From: Thiomonas arsenitoxydans
GTDB taxonomy: Bacteria > Pseudomonadota > Gammaproteobacteria > Burkholderiales > Burkholderiaceae_C
Reading direction: 5' to 3'
DNA: 64,000 bases
Assembly (NCBI RefSeq): GCF_000253115.1
Contig: NC_014145.1
Location: 1,178,001-1,242,000 of the forward strand
Numbering within the stretch: position 1 is the first letter of the stretch; every line of letters starts with the position of its first letter. The notes under the pieces were generated by a model, which had not been told where the DNA came from, ran no database searches, and worked only from the letters and a program-made list of their open reading frames with translations. This document shows, in pieces, positions 18,911 to 27,487 of the stretch. The position numbers and the translations under genes were made by a program.

Positions 18911-18984
18911 TGGAGCGGGTGAAGGGAATCGAACCCTCGTATGCAGCTTGGGAAGCTGCCGTTCTACCATTGAACTACACCCGC
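18911..18984 (-). tRNA. tRNA-Gly (anticodon CCC)
   Basis: The reverse complement folds as a cloverleaf. The acceptor stem starts GCGGGTG and pairs with CACCCGC; the D-arm is TAGTTCAATGGTAGAA. The anticodon stem GCAGC/GCTGC holds the loop TTCCCAA (anticodon CCC); the T-arm is GAGGGTTCGATTCCCTT. A 3' CCA is encoded (18911-18913 on the plus strand as TGG). 74 nt with CCA, and no variable-arm insertion. Confidence 0.97.
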
Positions 18985-19055
18985 AGTGCGACAAAGCAGG
19001 CGATTATAGGCAGGTGCTTGGTGGCGGCCATGGCGGCAGGGGCGACAATGACGGC

Positions 19056-19595
19056 ATGGCTCGTTCGTCCGCTTCCGCCCTTGCTTCTGTTGTGCCGTCG
19101 GCGCCGATGCTGCGGGGGCTGGCGCCCGCGGTGCGGGGCGATTGCCGTCTGCTGGTGCTGGGCAGCTTCCCGAGCGTCGCCTCGTTGCAGGCGCAGCAGT
19201 ATTACGCACATCCGCGCAATCAGTTCTGGCCCATCGTGGGCGATTTGTTCGGGCTGGAACTGATGCAGCGGCCCTACGCGCAGCGCATCGAGGCGGTCTG
19301 CGAGCGCGGGCTGGGCATCTGGGACGTGTACGCCCACTGTCGCCGCGAGGGCAGTCTGGACAGTGCCATTGCGGATGCGCTGCCCAATGATCTGCCCGCC
19401 CTCGTGGCGCGTCTGCCTTCGCTGCAACTCATCGCGCACAACGGGGGCGAATCGGCCCGCGCCATGCGCATCACCCGCAGCCTCGGCCCCGAGGTGCGCC
19501 GTCTGCCTTCCACCAGCCCGGCGAATGCGAGCTGGAGTCTGGAGCGCAAGCGTGCCGCCTGGCGCGAGGCATTCATCGCTGCAAATCTCATTTGA
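19056..19595 (+). CDS. Hypoxanthine/uracil-DNA glycosylase (family-6-type UDG superfamily)
   Basis: A 179-residue protein with LLVLGSFPSVASLQAQQYYAHPRNQFWPI near the N-terminus, the hallmark of DNA-deoxyinosine glycosylases (UDG family 6), which excise hypoxanthine from deaminated adenine. A C-terminal RRLPSTSPANASWS motif is the second conserved block. I start it at MARSSAS (ATG 19056), because the longer open frame would run across tRNA-Gly. It is followed by the spermidine-synthase-like gene after 1 bp. Confidence 0.87.
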   Translation: MARSSASALASVVPSAPMLRGLAPAVRGDCRLLVLGSFPSVASLQAQQYYAHPRNQFWPIVGDLFGLELMQRPYAQRIEAVCERGLGIWDVYAHCRREGSLDSAIADALPNDLPALVARLPSLQLIAHNGGESARAMRITRSLGPEVRRLPSTSPANASWSLERKRAAWREAFIAANLI

Positions 19596-19596
19596 T

Positions 19597-20382
19597 ATGG
19601 CCCGTAAACCCACCTTTCCCCAACCCACCCTTTCCGAAGAAGATGGCGTGCGTCATTTGCATCTGGGCACGCCCTGGATTCAGGGCAGCATGCGCATCGC
19701 CCGTCCCAACGATCTCGAACTGGAGTATGTGCAGCGCATGATGGCCTGGATGCTGCTCGCGCCCGACGCGGCCTGGCGCGGCGGAACGGCAGTGCAGCTC
19801 GGGCTGGGCGCTGCGGCGATCACCAAATTCATGCTCAAGCGCTTGCGGCTGCCCTGCGTAGCGGTGGAGCTGAATCCGGGCGTCATCCTGGCCGCGCATC
19901 GCTGGTTTGCGCTGCCCGAGCCGGGCGGCAAGTTGCAAGTGCTGTGCGCGGATGCCGGCGCGTATGCGGCCGACCCCGCCCATGCGGGCAGTGCGGCGGT
20001 GTTGCATGTGGACATGTACGACGAGCAAGCCGCAGCCCCCGCGCTGGAGTCTGCCGAGTTTTATGCCGCGTGCCGCCAACTGCTGGGCGAGCAGGGGGTG
20101 ATGGCGGTCAATCTGTTCAGCGGGCCGGGTCATGTGCGCGTGCTGGAGCGCAACCTGCAGCGCATCGTCGCGGCGTTCAACCAGCCGGGCGACAGCGTGT
20201 GGCAGCTACCGCCCAACCGCGACGGTAACCTCATCGCCATCGCCCTGCGCGACGCCACGCAGGCACGGCTGCCCACCCGTGCGCAGTTGCTGGAGCGCGC
20301 CGATGCCGTGGCGGAGCGCACCGGCGGCCTGCCGGCGCGGCGCTGGGCGCGCTTGCTCAAGCGCCTGCATCCGGCGCGTTAA
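19597..20382 (+). CDS. Spermidine-synthase-like protein (class I methyltransferase fold)
   Basis: A 261-residue protein with the Rossmann-like core of spermidine synthases and SAM methyltransferases. TAVQLGLGAAAITKFMLKRL is the nucleotide-binding strand-loop, then VAVELNPGVILAAHRWF and VLHVDMYDEQ follow. The aspartate-rich catalytic loop of true spermidine synthases (DxTDP) is not obvious, so a polyamine product is not assured. The ATG lies 1 bp after the glycosylase stop, so the pair is likely co-translated. Confidence 0.75.
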   Translation: MARKPTFPQPTLSEEDGVRHLHLGTPWIQGSMRIARPNDLELEYVQRMMAWMLLAPDAAWRGGTAVQLGLGAAAITKFMLKRLRLPCVAVELNPGVILAAHRWFALPEPGGKLQVLCADAGAYAADPAHAGSAAVLHVDMYDEQAAAPALESAEFYAACRQLLGEQGVMAVNLFSGPGHVRVLERNLQRIVAAFNQPGDSVWQLPPNRDGNLIAIALRDATQARLPTRAQLLERADAVAERTGGLPARRWARLLKRLHPAR

Positions 20383-20419
20383 CACGGCGTCACAAGGGGC
20401 TGTCCTACACTCGGTTTTT

Positions 20420-22255
20420 ATGGACGTTCCCCGCACTCCCACTCGCTCGGCCGACCCTTCCGCCCCGCCCAAGGCGCGATCTGCACCGGGTGCGCCGCCT
20501 GCGGCGCAGGGTCGACTCGATTGGCGCGAACTGCTGCAGTGGCTGGAGGCCGACGGCCTGATTGACGCGGCTGCTGGCCGCTACGGCTGGGAGCGCTGCG
20601 CTCACGCCAGCGGCAAGCTGCATGCGCTGCAGCGCGTGGCGCTGGCCGGGCTCAAGCGTCTGAGCGACGGCCGCACGCTCGATCTGGATGTGCTGACCGA
20701 ATGGCTGGCGCAGCGTGCCAATCTGCCGTATTTGCGCGTCGATCCGCTGAAGGTGGAGATCAGCAAGATCGGCGATCTCATGTCCACCAGCTACGCCGAG
20801 CGCCACCGCATTCTGCCCGTGGCGGCCTCCACCGAGGCGGTCACCATCGCCACCTGCGAGCCGTTCGACCGCGGCTGGGTGCCCGAGATGGAGCGCATGC
20901 TGCGCCGCCCCATCGAACTGCGGGTCGCCAGCCCGGCCGACATCACCCGCTACACGGTGGAGTTTTTCAACCTCGCGCGCTCGGTCAAACATGCGCAGAA
21001 AAACGGCAGCACCGGCGGGGTTAACCAGTTCGAGCAGTTGGTGGAACTGGGCCGCAGCGGCAAGGCGCTCGACGCCAACGACGCCGGCGTGGTGCAGGTG
21101 GTCGATTGGCTGTGGCAATACGCCTTCGAGCAGCGCGCCTCCGACATCCACCTCGAGCCGCGGCGCGACATGGGGGTGATCCGGTTTCGCATCGACGGTG
21201 TGCTGCACACGGTTTATCAGGTGCCCGGTTCGGTGATGGGCGCGATGACCAGCCGGGTCAAGCTGCTCGGCCGCATGGACGTGGTCGAAAAGCGCCGTCC
21301 GCAAGATGGCCGCATCAAGACCCGTCGACCTTCGGGCGACGAGGTGGAGCTGCGCCTGGCCACCATGCCCACGGCGTTTGGCGAAAAACTCGTGATGCGC
21401 ATCTTCGATCCCGACGTGGTCGTGCGCGATATGCCCGCCCTCGGCTTTCCGGCGCACGAAGCGCGCGACTGGCAGCGCCTGACCCATCAGCCCAACGGCG
21501 TCATCCTCGTCACCGGGCCGACTGGCAGCGGCAAGACCACCACGCTGTATTCCACCCTCAAGCGCCTGGCTACCGAGGAGGTGAACGTCTGCACCGTGGA
21601 AGACCCGATCGAGATGGTCGAGCCCGCGTTCAACCAGATGCAGGTGCAGCCCGCCATCGACCTCAGCTTTGCCGAAGGCCTGCGCGCCTTGATGCGGCAA
21701 GATCCCGACATCATCATGGTCGGCGAAATCCGCGACCGCGAGACTGCCGACATGGCGGTGCAGGCCGCGCTCACCGGGCATCTGGTGCTGTCCACCCTGC
21801 ACACCAACGACGCGCCGTCGAGCATCACCCGCCTGCTCGAACTCGGCGTGCCGTCCTACCTCGCCAGTGCCACCTTGCTCGGCGTGCTCGCGCAGCGCCT
21901 GGTGCGCACGCTATGCCCGCATTGCAAGCAGCCCGACGACGCCTTCGACCAAGAGGCCTTTCGCGCGGCCGTGGCGCCGTGGAAAACGCAATCTGAGGTG
22001 CGCCCCTACAAACCCATGGGCTGCGTGGAATGTCGCAACACCGGTTATCTCGGCCGCATCGGCCTGTATGAGCTGCTGAGTTGCAGCGAGGCGCTGCGGG
22101 CGCTGCTGGTGCGCAGCCCGGAACTCGGGCCGCTGCGCGCGCAGGCCATCAAAGACGGCATGAAGCCGCTGCGCCTGGCTGGCGCCATCAAGGTGGCCGA
22201 AGGCGTCACCACCCTCGACGAAGTGCTGCGCGCCACCCCCGATCCACAACGCTGA
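20420..22255 (+). CDS. GspE/PulE/PilB-type secretion/pilus ATPase
   Basis: A 611-residue hexameric-type ATPase of type II secretion or type IV pilus systems. Order: N-terminal linker rich in Ala/Pro, a MshEN-like N1 domain (~60-180), then SDIHLEPRRDMGVIRFRIDG, the Walker A GPTGSGKTTTLYST (~residue 366), the Asp box TVEDPIE, Walker B DPDIIMVGEIRDRETAD and a His box TLHTNDAPSS. A zinc site CPHC...CVEC is near the C-terminus (~498-540). No pilin, secretin or platform gene lies nearby, so it is encoded apart from its machinery. The start is the ATG at 20420. Confidence 0.9.
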   Translation: MDVPRTPTRSADPSAPPKARSAPGAPPAAQGRLDWRELLQWLEADGLIDAAAGRYGWERCAHASGKLHALQRVALAGLKRLSDGRTLDLDVLTEWLAQRANLPYLRVDPLKVEISKIGDLMSTSYAERHRILPVAASTEAVTIATCEPFDRGWVPEMERMLRRPIELRVASPADITRYTVEFFNLARSVKHAQKNGSTGGVNQFEQLVELGRSGKALDANDAGVVQVVDWLWQYAFEQRASDIHLEPRRDMGVIRFRIDGVLHTVYQVPGSVMGAMTSRVKLLGRMDVVEKRRPQDGRIKTRRPSGDEVELRLATMPTAFGEKLVMRIFDPDVVVRDMPALGFPAHEARDWQRLTHQPNGVILVTGPTGSGKTTTLYSTLKRLATEEVNVCTVEDPIEMVEPAFNQMQVQPAIDLSFAEGLRALMRQDPDIIMVGEIRDRETADMAVQAALTGHLVLSTLHTNDAPSSITRLLELGVPSYLASATLLGVLAQRLVRTLCPHCKQPDDAFDQEAFRAAVAPWKTQSEVRPYKPMGCVECRNTGYLGRIGLYELLSCSEALRALLVRSPELGPLRAQAIKDGMKPLRLAGAIKVAEGVTTLDEVLRATPDPQR

Positions 22256-22271
22256 CCCCCCGGAGAGCACG

Positions 22272-23105
22272 ATGAAAACACGTCCCCTGGCTTTGCCTCT
22301 TGCCCTTGCCGCCGTGTTGGCGCTCGCCGCGCCACTGCCCGCAATGGCCTTCGATCTCGGTAGCCTGACCAACCAGCTCAGCGGCGCGCTGGGCACGGCG
22401 CAGGCGCCTGCGCAGCAAGCCGCGCAGCCGAACTCGGCCGGTCAGGGCGGCGGGGCGTCTTCGGGCGTGGTGAATGCCGCGGTGGCGGCACTGAGCAACG
22501 GCGAAGTCGATCAGGGGCTGAAGACCGCACTATCGCGCGGCGCGGACATCGCGGTGAAAGAGCTGGGCCGCGAAAACGGCTTCTATGGCAACGCCAAGTG
22601 GCGCATTCCCCTTCCGCCCGCCATCGAGAAGGCCAGCGGCCTGATGCGTATGGCCGGCATGGGCGCTCAGGCCGACCAGCTCGATCTGGCCATAAACCGC
22701 GCCGCCGAAGCCGCCGTGCCCGAGGCCAAAACCTTGCTGGTGGATGCAGTGAAAAGCATGTCGGTGCAAGACGCCAAGGGCATTCTCACCGGTGGCGACG
22801 AGGCCGCGACCGATTACTTCAAACGCAAGACCGAAGCGCCCTTGACGCAAAAATTCCTGCCCATCGTCGCCAAGGCCACTGACAAGGTCGGCCTCGCCCA
22901 GACCTACAACCGCTTCGCCGGGCAGGCCGCGCAGTTCGGCCTCGTCAAGGCCGATCAGGCCAGCATTCAGCAGTACGTCACCCAAGAGGCGCTCAACCGC
23001 CTGTACCAGGCCATCGGCGAGCAAGAAAAAGCCATTCGCACCGACCCCGTGGGTACCGGCAGCAAGCTGCTGAGTAAAGTCTTTGGCGCGGCGTTGGGAA
23101 GGTGA
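22272..23105 (+). CDS. DUF4197-containing exported protein
   Basis: A 277-residue protein with a Sec signal peptide (hydrophobic LALPLALAAVLALAAPLPAMA, cleavage after AMA-F ~residue 26). The mature part fits DUF4197: VNAAVAALSNGEVDQGLKTALSRG, then YFKRKTEAPLTQKFLPIVAKATDKVGL. It is alpha-helical and of unknown function. It lies 16 bp after the GspE-like gene with GGAGA before the ATG, so probably in the same transcript; a functional link to secretion is only inference. Confidence 0.85.
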   Translation: MKTRPLALPLALAAVLALAAPLPAMAFDLGSLTNQLSGALGTAQAPAQQAAQPNSAGQGGGASSGVVNAAVAALSNGEVDQGLKTALSRGADIAVKELGRENGFYGNAKWRIPLPPAIEKASGLMRMAGMGAQADQLDLAINRAAEAAVPEAKTLLVDAVKSMSVQDAKGILTGGDEAATDYFKRKTEAPLTQKFLPIVAKATDKVGLAQTYNRFAGQAAQFGLVKADQASIQQYVTQEALNRLYQAIGEQEKAIRTDPVGTGSKLLSKVFGAALGR

Positions 23106-23206
23106 GGACGGGGGCGCGAGGAGTGAGGTGCTACGAAGCTAGATCTGACCCTTCTTTCGTGCGTCGAGCACGTGACCCCCGTAACTCGTACGCGCGTTCA
23201 TCGATT

Positions 23207-24106
23207 TCACCAGCGATCTTCAAGTTTATGGAATTTTAAAGTATTTGGAAATCGACGCCTTAGGCGCAAAATAAGCCTTAGTCCTATAATTATATAGATA
23301 GCCCCTAGATATGTGTATAAATAATCTATAGGCTTGTTATTAAAATAAAATCCACTCCGAAATTGCAGTGGAAAGAATAAATTGCCCACAAAAAACACGA
23401 TGCCGCCAATAAAAACTATCCAACCTGAGAATGATTTGGAAATAAAAAATCCACTTTTAAGGTGTATTCTATTTGATTTTTTGGCTGCTGCAGATGCTGG
23501 CAATAAGCCATAATTCGTCAATCCATTTGGGATGCCTTTTATGGAGCCACATAGTTCTGCAGAATTTGGGTCACCTGTATGAAGAATCTCTAATGTAAAT
23601 CCATCCTTTGCGTCAATATAATCAAAATATAATTCTACTGCAATATCATCCTGCGATGGGTATATGCATTTTATGCCCAAAAAATCTCTCGTCGTTTCAA
23701 TTATCCTGCTGTCTAGTATTTTAAGGGATTTATCTTTCAGCCTGACTCGAACTGGATTGGATGAAACTATGTCGCTGCCATTTATTGTATTTTCCCCAGC
23801 ATTCCAAATAATCGCCGTATAACGAGAAAGCTTTGGAATTTTATTTCCATCGTAGAGTATAGTAATCGCCTTTGGGAGCATTCCGCCTAATAATTTCTCA
23901 TGCATTTCCTGAAATGCAATAATTGATCTTTTGCGGGATGAATAATAAAAATATATAGCCAATATTGCTCCTGCGATCCCAATAAAAGTTCCCACCCATG
24001 CTGTAGATAGAACATCACGAATCCCATCAATCAGAGCCACGTTCATTCTCAATACCTGCCGTTCCAAGTTAGAAAATTGCCCACTATTATCGGTGTTGAG
24101 TGTCAT
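23207..24106 (-). CDS. AT-rich orphan membrane protein
   Basis: A 299-residue protein I do not recognise. One transmembrane helix lies near the N-terminus (WVGTFIGIAGAILAIYFYYSS, ~residues 37-57) and two near the C-terminus (FSGWIVFIGGIVFFVGNLFF and YTYLGAIYIIIGLRLIL). Between them is a ~150-residue soluble domain with beta-rich character (KLSRYTAIIWNAGENTINGSDI, VRVRLKDKSLKILDSRI). The end is basic (LRLRRRFPNTLKFHK). Base composition and codon use (AAA, ATA, TTA, AAT) are far more AT-rich than in every neighbour, a sign of recent transfer. The true start could be the second methionine (MNVALID, residue 21). It sits next to a BrnT/BrnA pair; a defence role is speculative. Confidence 0.75.
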   Translation of the reverse strand: MTLNTDNSGQFSNLERQVLRMNVALIDGIRDVLSTAWVGTFIGIAGAILAIYFYYSSRKRSIIAFQEMHEKLLGGMLPKAITILYDGNKIPKLSRYTAIIWNAGENTINGSDIVSSNPVRVRLKDKSLKILDSRIIETTRDFLGIKCIYPSQDDIAVELYFDYIDAKDGFTLEILHTGDPNSAELCGSIKGIPNGLTNYGLLPASAAAKKSNRIHLKSGFFISKSFSGWIVFIGGIVFFVGNLFFPLQFRSGFYFNNKPIDYLYTYLGAIYIIIGLRLILRLRRRFPNTLKFHKLEDRW

Positions 24107-24254
24107 TACGGAAGATTACACGCATGGCTGCATACGGCGCATGGTTAGGGGTCACGCATGTTTGCACAGCTGGGGTCATATGATTGGCGTCAGGTCTAGC
24201 GGTTGCATCCATAACTAGATGCTTGTTAACGAGGAGCACCATAATCCAGACAGC

Positions 24255-24554
24255 TTACGCACCGCGAGAATGACGTGCGACGTATTTGCGGAGAACGCTG
24301 TCCATCAAGGACTGCCAACCTTCGCCAGTGGATTTGAAATAGGTGATGACCTCGGGGCTGTAGCGCACCGACACGAGCAACTTCTTGTTTGCGGACTTGG
24401 GGCGGCTACGAACCGAGGCTAGGGGAACCATGGCCTTGAGTTGCTTGGGAGTGAGCGGTTGAGCATCGGGGTCGCTTCGAGCGGCCGCAGTGATGGCTTT
24501 GTCCTCTTCGGTCGTCGGTATACGAACGATGGGGCGATTAGAAGTTTTGGACAT
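24255..24554 (-). CDS. brnA: BrnA-type antitoxin
   Basis: A ~99-residue antitoxin of a type II system. The N-terminus is flexible, and the C-terminal half (KKLLVSVRYSPEVITYFKSTGEGWQSLMDSVLRKYVARH) is the ribbon-helix-helix DNA-binding part shared by BrnA proteins. I start it at MSKTSNRP (24554), which overlaps the toxin stop by 17 bp; an in-frame ATG five codons earlier is also open. Toxin-first order and the overlap are the usual BrnTA arrangement. It presumably neutralises BrnT and represses the operon at the palindrome upstream of brnT. Confidence 0.88.
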   Translation of the reverse strand: MSKTSNRPIVRIPTTEEDKAITAAARSDPDAQPLTPKQLKAMVPLASVRSRPKSANKKLLVSVRYSPEVITYFKSTGEGWQSLMDSVLRKYVARHSRGA

Positions 24555-24807
24555 AGTGTTTGACCTCACGTCGATTGGCGCGGCGAAGGCTGATGATCCT
24601 TCGCGTGTTGTCGCGATCGATAAATGCCACGTAGTAGAGGGTGCCGGTTTTTGGGGCGAGGGCGATCATTCGCGTCTCGCCGTAGTCAAACCGCGCATCG
24701 ATCCACACCAACGCAGCTTCCCAGTCGAGTTCACCGGCAAAAGCCAACGACACGCCGTGCTTGGCTTGGTTCGAGAGATCCTTGGCTGGGTCGAACTCGA
24801 TACGCAT
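24538..24807 (-). CDS. brnT: BrnT-type ribonuclease toxin
   Basis: An 89-residue RelE-like toxin of the BrnT family, which inhibits translation by cutting RNA. Family marks seen: FDPAKDLSNQAKHGVSLAFA at the N-terminus, then WIDARFDYGETRMIALAPKTGTLYYVAF and IISLRRANRREVKHY near the end. The ATG directly follows a 22-bp palindrome with only one base between, and no clear Shine-Dalgarno is present, so translation may be leaderless or inefficient. The first gene of the pair, overlapping brnA. Confidence 0.9.
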   Translation of the reverse strand: MRIEFDPAKDLSNQAKHGVSLAFAGELDWEAALVWIDARFDYGETRMIALAPKTGTLYYVAFIDRDNTRRIISLRRANRREVKHYVQNF

Positions 24808-24808
24808 G

Positions 24809-24830
24809 CTTTACTGTAGCTACAGTAAAG
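24809..24830. promoter_or_regulatory. 22-bp perfect palindromic operator of brnTA
   Basis: Half-site CTTTACTGTAG followed immediately by its exact complement, 1 bp upstream of the brnT start codon on the minus strand. BrnA-type ribbon-helix-helix antitoxins repress their own promoter from such palindromes. The position over the start region suggests that bound BrnA would block transcription start or ribosome access. The assignment to BrnA is inference from position. Confidence 0.7.
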
Positions 24831-24921
24831 ACGAATTTCAATGGGCAAGCAACAGGGTTTCAAGCAAAGCGTCCGCCCGCGGTAGTGCCAAGACTTGCCC
24901 GCAGCTCGGGCGGTTGGGCTC

Positions 24922-25764
24922 TCAGTCAAGCGCGCCGCCGTTCGCAGCCAACCACTGCGTCCATTGCGCAAACAATCCCGCATCGCCCGCGCACACGGCC
25001 GAGCGTTTTTCCAGGGTGTTGTTGAACACGGCTTCGCCCGCCAAGGTCTGACCATGGCCGCCGGCCTCGCTGAGAATGAGGCTGCCTGCGGCGTAGTCCC
25101 ATAGGCCCTGGCTGCCGTGCAGGTAGAGGTGGAAGCGGCCTGCGGCGACCCAGCACCAGTCGAGCGCCACCGAGCCGATGGAGCGTTGCGAGCTGTAGGG
25201 TGGGCGCATTGCCAACTGCGTGGCCAGCGGGGCTGAAAGCCGCTTGAAGTCGATGCAGGCGATGGTTTTGGATAGCGGCACCTGTGTTGCGGGTACGCGC
25301 AAGGGCTGGCCGTTGAGAAATGCGCCGGCGCTCAGGGCGGCGCTGAAGACTTCGTCGCGCATCACATCGACGACGACGCCCAGCCGAACCCGGCCGCCCT
25401 GCATCCACGCCAGCGAGGGGCCGAACACCGGCAGACCGGCGGAGAAGTTGCTGGTGCCGTCGAGCGGGTCGAGCACCCACAGGCCGGGGCCGTCTGGCGA
25501 GGCGGCTTCTTTCGCCATGAGTTGCTGTTGCGCTTCGGCGGACATTTCTTCGCCCAGTAAAGGGATGTGCGGCCAGAGGGCGGCGAGTTCGTGTTGCACA
25601 CGGGTTTGCATGGCCAGATCGGCGTCGGTGACCCAGGTACCGTCGGCCTTCAGGCGCGGGTCGGGCGACTGCGCACGGGGCAGAATTTCGGCGCGTGCGG
25701 CGTTGCGCAGCAAGGCGCTGACCAGGGCGAGATCGGGGAGGGCGTGCGGTGTGGGCATGGGCAT
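24922..25764 (-). CDS. Inositol monophosphatase family protein
   Basis: A 280-residue Mg-dependent sugar/inositol phosphatase-fold protein. Metal-binding motifs: GEEM (~residue 72), LDPLDGTSNFSAG (~98) and a C-terminal WDYAAGSLILSEAGG (~225). It lies directly after nadB: its first ATG (25762-25764) abuts the nadB stop codon. A second inositol-phosphatase-type gene (suhB-like) lies at 60123-61151. This copy has the shorter, extension-free form; its substrate could be inositol phosphate, 3'-phosphoadenylate or another small phosphate. Confidence 0.87.
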   Translation of the reverse strand: MPMPTPHALPDLALVSALLRNAARAEILPRAQSPDPRLKADGTWVTDADLAMQTRVQHELAALWPHIPLLGEEMSAEAQQQLMAKEAASPDGPGLWVLDPLDGTSNFSAGLPVFGPSLAWMQGGRVRLGVVVDVMRDEVFSAALSAGAFLNGQPLRVPATQVPLSKTIACIDFKRLSAPLATQLAMRPPYSSQRSIGSVALDWCWVAAGRFHLYLHGSQGLWDYAAGSLILSEAGGHGQTLAGEAVFNNTLEKRSAVCAGDAGLFAQWTQWLAANGGALD

Positions 25765-27330
25765 TCAGGGCACGAGAATGGTGGGTGCTGCGGGCGCGGC
25801 GGTCTGCGGCCAGTCGAGGCTGTAGTGCAGGCCGCGGCTTTCGTGCCGCAACTGCGCCGAGCGCACGATGAGGGCGGCGACTTGCAGCAGGTTGCGCAGC
25901 TCCAGCAGGTCGCGGGTGACGCGGAAGTTGGCGTAGAACTCGTCCACCTCGGCTTGCAGCAGGGCGATGCGATGGGCGGCGCGTTCCAGTCGCTTGTCGG
26001 TGCGCACAATGCCGACGTAGTTCCACATCATGCGGCGCAACTCGTCCCAGTTGTGGCTGATGACCACGAGTTCGTCGGCGTCGCTCACACGGCTTTCGTC
26101 CCAGCGGCGGGGCGTGGGCACGGCGGGGGGCGCGGCTTCCAGGATGGCGAGCGCAGCGGCCTTGCCGAACACCGCGCATTCAAGCAGGGAGTTGCTCGCC
26201 AGGCGATTGGCGCCGTGCAGGCCGGTGTAGGCGACTTCGCCCGCGGCGTAGAGGCCGGGCAGATCGGTGCGGCCCGACAGGTCGGTGAGCACGCCGCCGC
26301 AGGTGAAATGCACTGCGGGCACCACAGGTATGGGCTCGCGCGCCATGTCGATGCCGAGTTCGAGCAGGCGGGCGTGAATGGTGGGGAAGTGCTGACGGAT
26401 GAAGGCTTCTCCCTTGTGGGTGATGTCGAGGTAGACGCAGTCGTGGCCGCGCTTTTTCATCTCGAAGTCGATGGCGCGGGCCACCACGTCGCGCGGGGCC
26501 AGTTCGGCGCGCGGGTCGTGCGCGGGCATGAAGCGGGTGCCGTCGGGCAACACGAGTTTGCCGCCTTCACCGCGCACCGCTTCGGTGATGAGGAAGCTCT
26601 TGGCTTTGGGGTGATACAGGCAGGTGGGGTGGAACTGGATGAACTCCATATTCGCCACGCGGCAGCCGGCACGCCAGGCCATGGCGATGCCGTCGCCGCT
26701 GGCGGTGTCGGGGTTGGTGGTGTAGCGATACACCTTGCCGGCGCCGCCGGTGGCCAGCACGGTGTGCGCTGCGGCGAAGGTCTCGACCCGGCCACTGGCG
26801 GTGTCGAGGGCGTAGGCGCCCCAGCAGCGCGGGCTGGCCTTGCCGTCCACATGACGGTCGGTGATGAGATCGACGGCAACATGGTTTTCCAGCAGGGTGA
26901 TGTTGGGATGGGCCTTGGCGCGGGCGAGCAGCGTGGTCTGGATGGCCGCGCCCGTGGCGTCCACCACATGGGCGATGCGGCGTTGGCTGTGGCCGCCCTC
27001 GCGGGTGAGGTGCAGCGCGGCGCCCTCGGTGTCGAAGGGCACGCCTTGTTCGCGTAGCCAGGCAATGGCGTCCGGCCCGTGCTCGATGACAAAGCGTGTA
27101 GCCGGCAGATCGCCCAGCATCGCACCGGCGACCAGGGTGTCGTGTACGTGCTCCTCGAAGCTGTCGCCCTCGGCCAGCACCGCGGCAATGCCGCCCTGCG
27201 CCCATTGGCTGGACGAGACGTCAAGCGTGCGCTTGGCCAGCACCGTCACCTTGAGGCGCTCGGCAAGATGCAGTGCGGTGGACAGGCCGGCCAGACCGGC
27301 GCCGAGGATCAGAACATCACTTTGGGGCAT
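25765..27330 (-). CDS. nadB: L-aspartate oxidase
   Basis: NadB oxidises L-aspartate to iminoaspartate, the first step of NAD synthesis. The 521-residue flavoprotein has the FAD dinucleotide motif [17 protein letters not shown], the conserved [13 protein letters not shown] segment, [19 protein letters not shown] (partly quoted) and the catalytic region TCLYHP...[11 protein letters not shown], followed by the C-terminal helical domain. No nadA or nadC is adjacent in the window. Divergent from the class II aldolase gene. Confidence 0.95.
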   Translation of the reverse strand: MPQSDVLILGAGLAGLSTALHLAERLKVTVLAKRTLDVSSSQWAQGGIAAVLAEGDSFEEHVHDTLVAGAMLGDLPATRFVIEHGPDAIAWLREQGVPFDTEGAALHLTREGGHSQRRIAHVVDATGAAIQTTLLARAKAHPNITLLENHVAVDLITDRHVDGKASPRCWGAYALDTASGRVETFAAAHTVLATGGAGKVYRYTTNPDTASGDGIAMAWRAGCRVANMEFIQFHPTCLYHPKAKSFLITEAVRGEGGKLVLPDGTRFMPAHDPRAELAPRDVVARAIDFEMKKRGHDCVYLDITHKGEAFIRQHFPTIHARLLELGIDMAREPIPVVPAVHFTCGGVLTDLSGRTDLPGLYAAGEVAYTGLHGANRLASNSLLECAVFGKAAALAILEAAPPAVPTPRRWDESRVSDADELVVISHNWDELRRMMWNYVGIVRTDKRLERAAHRIALLQAEVDEFYANFRVTRDLLELRNLLQVAALIVRSAQLRHESRGLHYSLDWPQTAAPAAPTILVP

Positions 27331-27400
27331 GGTGGGTCAACGCGTGGGTCAGCGCTTGGAGGAGGGGCGTCAGTGAAGGGGTGATGAAAAGGTGATTGTC

Positions 27401-27441
27401 CCTTGTTCGCGCGGCCAGCGCCTTGTTCGCTGACAAGGCGC
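27401..27441. repeat. Direct repeat plus hairpin in the nadB/aldolase divergent region
   Basis: The decamer CCTTGTTCGC occurs at 27401-27410 and again exactly 20 bp later at 27421-27430. The second copy lies within a perfect 9-bp inverted repeat, GCGCCTTGT (27418-27426) and ACAAGGCGC (27433-27441), with a 6-nt loop. There is no adjacent T-run, so it is not a standard terminator. Repeats spaced two helical turns apart in a divergent promoter region suggest an operator; the binder is unknown. Confidence 0.5.
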
Positions 27442-27487
27442 GCAAATGGGCCGAAAATCTGCTTCCGTAAGAACGAAGGAGACAAAC

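Noticed and set aside
20405..21802. A 465-codon frame opposite the GspE-like gene
   Set aside because: Shadow of the ATPase gene; His/Gly/Ala-rich composition and no motifs.
24926..26179. 417-codon frame on the minus strand over the nadB/inositol-phosphatase region
   Set aside because: Arg/Pro/His-rich shadow in another frame of the same strand as nadB.
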